Source: Cymbidium sinense (lineage: Eukaryota > Streptophyta > Magnoliopsida > Asparagales > Orchidaceae). Taken from it: a stretch of 64,000 nucleotides of DNA. The stretch lies in contig CM038229.1 in the NCBI GenBank assembly GCA_021442155.1, forward strand, positions 95,946,271-96,010,270, given 5' to 3'. Shown in pieces: positions 61,160-64,000 of the stretch. The notes beneath the pieces were generated by a model. It was not told where the DNA came from, did no database searches, and saw nothing but the letters and a program-made list of their open reading frames with translations. Made by a program: the position numbers and the translations under genes. The stretch's first letter is position 1. Each line of letters begins with the position of its first letter.

Positions 61160-62030
61160 CATTTTTTCTCTCCAAAAGGATAGATGAAGGGAAAATTTTC
61201 ACCAGTACTAAAAATGAGAAAATATGAGTTAGTGACGAAATTCATAAGTCATTCGTAACCTAAGAATGAAATGTGAGCAACAAATGGAAGAGGAATATGC
61301 GATACAATTGCTAATGGGCAATATGGATGATAAAATGGCACCATTTTTATGTATGTCATCAATTACAACATTCCAAGACTTGCTCGATAGTGGCTGAAAA
61401 TTTAAATCACCTAAATCAAATCTATCGAGAAAGCAAAGAGGAACAAACCTTCAAACTCAATAAGAAATGAAATTCATCTTTGCTTCTACAGTTCAAATAG
61501 TGAAAAGCGGGTGATATATAATGTGGATAAAGAAAAACAACTAATGTACAATGATGATAAGGGAAAGAAGCCTATCTATTCTAATCCACAAAATTAGTAT
61601 TGAGAGGCAATGATAAATCTCGGACTTTTCAAGTGATGGGGAGCTTCCAAAACAAGCAACAAGAGATCTTTGGCCGAATGCCACCATCTCTTAAGAAAAA
61701 GATGAACAAAGATTATTCCTTTAGAAGAGCGGTGTGTCCAAATTATTTGACAGCGGTCAAGTGGGTTACAATTACTATAAATTAAAAGTCCTAAAGAAGG
61801 CGATTAAGTCATAATCCAAATTACTATTCCTATCATGGGATGATCGATCCTATTAAAGATTGCTATGACTTCAAGGATTAGCTAGAAAGGAAGTATCAGA
61901 GGTAAATTTACACTATCGATTGTTCTAGTCAACCCGAGAAGAGAGTCTACAAGGATGATTACTTCATTATGGTAAAATTTTATATGATTTTAATTTCTAA
62001 AGAATAAGATATATACTTCCATCTTCACTC
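61160..62030 (+). pseudogene. Decayed gypsy gag C-terminal/protease-leader remnant
   Basis: The plus frames include YYSYHGMIDPIKDCYDFKD, like the CxYHxxxxHPIEDCFxLKD segment near the gag-pol border of plant gypsy elements. A 61-codon frame precedes it at 61600-61785. It fills the centre of the large inverted repeat. Confidence 0.55.
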
Positions 62031-64000
62031 TATGTGGGATAAAATGAAGATGGAAATATACATCTCCTTCTTTTTATATAATTTTGACATCACGTAGATC
62101 CACATATGTTTTATTAAGTATGATTGGGTATGACATTGAGGAGAGGTGCACTATCTCGAAAGATAAAAAATACCCTACAATGGGCCTAATCACCATAATA
62201 AGGACTTCTAAGGACAATAGTGCATGTGTGCGAAAAATTCTTCTCTTACTTTACATGAAAAAGTAAAGTAGGGTTTATTTTAACCTTGTTCATTAAGTTC
62301 TACTGAGGGAGAAAATAGTTAATTACATCCTAAGGAATGAGATTCCTAATACTCGATTAAGGTAAATGATCGTTGTCTCCAAAGATTTCAATATATAGAA
62401 CTACCAATCAATTAGTTTATTTTAGAAGATCAAATAGGATTGATCAAAGAGAGAGTTATTATCAAGCCAAATGAAGATAAGTAGGAGATGTTCATGATGC
62501 TAAGAAACTGGCGAACATCTCAAACTATCATATGGTTGGGCTTTATATTTTGAAATTGATTTAATTTATTTGAGTTGAGTTTTCATTAGAAATTTAGGAC
62601 AAATGATCCCACAACATAAGATTGTGAAAATGCAAAGAGGATTTATGCTTATGGCCCACAAAGGGAGAAGCAATCTAACCTAAACTTAGGGGGCTTTGGC
62701 GAGGGCCAAAAGCACAACATAAGTCTAAGGTGAAAATGGGTATATGGTTTACCTCCATAAGAGAGTAAACCACCCACTGCTTACCTGGCAGAGGGGTGGC
62801 CACCAACTCTCCTATAATTTTAAATTCATGTAGGCAAGTCATGCTTTATGCAAGATAGCTAGGTTATTTATTTAGAAGGAGACTAAATCCTTAAACTCAC
62901 TCTTTAAAGAGACTAGATCATGTAAGTATGCTTCAAATGATCTAAATCTAATGCACTTCAAATTTCATTAATTTTTTATTTTTAGACAATCATTTTGACT
63001 CTAATAGGATTCATATGTATAATGCATGGGAAATGAGATTATTGGCCAAAATCAACAGAAGGAGGAGGTATGTTTCCACCATGGCTCTCAAATGTCAAGC
63101 CAAGTTTCTATGGTAAACATGGAAGCCCTCCAATCAAGAGAAAATAATATGCATTTGTGCATGATGTTACAAAAGAAATACTCATCTAACGGGTTGCTAA
63201 TTCTTTTATCTTGATTTTAGCCTAAGCTTTAGGTGAGGTTATGAGTTCTTTATTTTTTTTTGAATTGTTAAGTTCAGTAGAAGATTTATTTTCTCTAAGA
63301 GCCTAATCCACATGCGTGCATAAAGCAAGGAAGAAACTAGGAAAAGATGTCATCTTAATGCACAAGCTAAATAAATCATCAATCAATTCATAAAGCTAAC
63401 ACAAAAGAATAAGAGGTCATTTATGGTTGGGCAACGCACAAACCTAAAATAAATTGGTGGAGTCTACCCTTATACAACTCGATTTATAAATGAATTAAGT
63501 ATAATTAAGCAAGGAATTCATTGTTATGGGGATCTTCAAGCTTCATTTCTTCATTCTTTCTTTCTTCTTTCTTCTTTGGTTCTTTTTTTGGATGGTTGGA
63601 AGGTGGTTGCTCCAAGGGTTTCACATGGTACATAAGATATAATCTTATGACCAATGCTCATCCTAGTCAATCATTCCAAAATCTCAATTGCAAAATTACA
63701 TGAAAAGGAAAAGTAAATCTAACTAACACAAATCAAGATTAGTTAAACAAACCACATAAGTCCCAAGCATGTATATTAGACTTATCACCACACATGGGTG
63801 ACTAAGTCTCACAGTATTATTATGCTTGGTATAAGCACCATGGCAAAAGCATTTATATTTTATTTATTACAATTGCCCCTTAAGCACAATCCCCTATAGA
63901 AAATAATTAAGACTAAATCCTATGATTCATTTGCATACATCCTAATCATCCGACTAAAACATATATCACAAAATAAAAGCAAACATCAAACTATGCATCA

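Larger units (their letters stand above)
59390..64000. repeat. Large inverted repeat, arms about 1.8-2 kb
   Basis: The left arm (59390-61160) matches the reverse complement of the right arm (about 62030-64000, open at the window edge) all along. Both arms contain a frame with YSKGFIWYIRHSL or CSKGFTWYIRYNL, the words GTAAAGTAGAG and ATCGTTGTCTCCAAAGATTT, and the same order of unique words. About 850 bp of gag-like sequence separates the arms. The frames at 59691-59894 and 63521-63703 are mirror copies of each other and probably not genes. Confidence 0.88.

Noticed and set aside
59691..63703. Paired frames with a shared peptide, as a small gene family
   Set aside because: They are mirror copies created by the large inverted repeat; the rest of the arms matches equally well outside the frames, so there is no sign of coding selection.
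1..64000. tRNA or rRNA genes and organelle-derived inserts
   Set aside because: I saw no cloverleaf-like or rRNA-like sequence and no recognisable chloroplast or mitochondrial gene, though a proper scan was not possible by eye.

Overview
The window is nuclear DNA from a flowering plant. It holds two plant-type transcription-factor genes (a DREB-type AP2/ERF gene and an ASIL-type trihelix gene), a conserved plant microRNA (MIR164), plant-type transposons with their target-site duplications, and long AT-rich stretches full of microsatellites. I could not fix the species from the sequence. Both protein genes carry frame breaks that look like short homopolymer losses, so the assembly probably contains indel errors. 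Apparent pseudogenes should be read with that in mind.

Layout. 1-4.9 kb: AT-rich DNA with a non-autonomous Mutator-like element (exact 9-bp duplication), a cassette of two strong palindromes, and the AP2/ERF gene on the minus strand with its promoter. 4.9-13.6 kb: pieces of one Ty3/gypsy family of the Tat type. These are a solo LTR, an LTR joined head-on to a protease/reverse-transcriptase fragment between 158-bp direct repeats, and a 3' end carrying tandem-repeat arrays. 13.6-19.3 kb: AT-rich DNA with a (TA)n tract, hAT-like MITEs and an RTE-type LINE tail with a 19-bp duplication. 19.5-20.6 kb: the trihelix gene. 21.6-32.0 kb: a possible non-autonomous CACTA element that carries two SINEs and was split by a complete 8.7-kb Tat-type retrotransposon (22581-31251, duplication CTTAT).

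32-37 kb: AT-rich DNA with faint retroelement remnants and small foldback repeats. 37.1-37.3 kb: MIR164 on the minus strand. 37.8-45.3 kb: a solo LTR (duplication AATAT) and a gag/pol-less derivative of the same Tat family (39630-45305, duplication ATTAT), whose 5' LTR has been split by a later insertion. That insertion shares three blocks with 48.4-49.5 kb in rotated order. 45-53 kb: AT-rich and unassigned. 53-64 kb: another, decayed gypsy family, with two gag remnants, a long LTR-like tract and a 2-kb-arm inverted repeat running to the window edge.

The main theme is the Tat-like family. Six loci share LTRs that begin TGATAT and end GCAACA in element orientation. Three of them share two unrelated tandem-repeat families (about 77 bp and about 85 bp) between pol and the 3' LTR, in the same order. 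The only host genes I can support are the AP2/ERF gene, the trihelix gene and MIR164. All are regulators, and nothing in the sequence shows that they act together.
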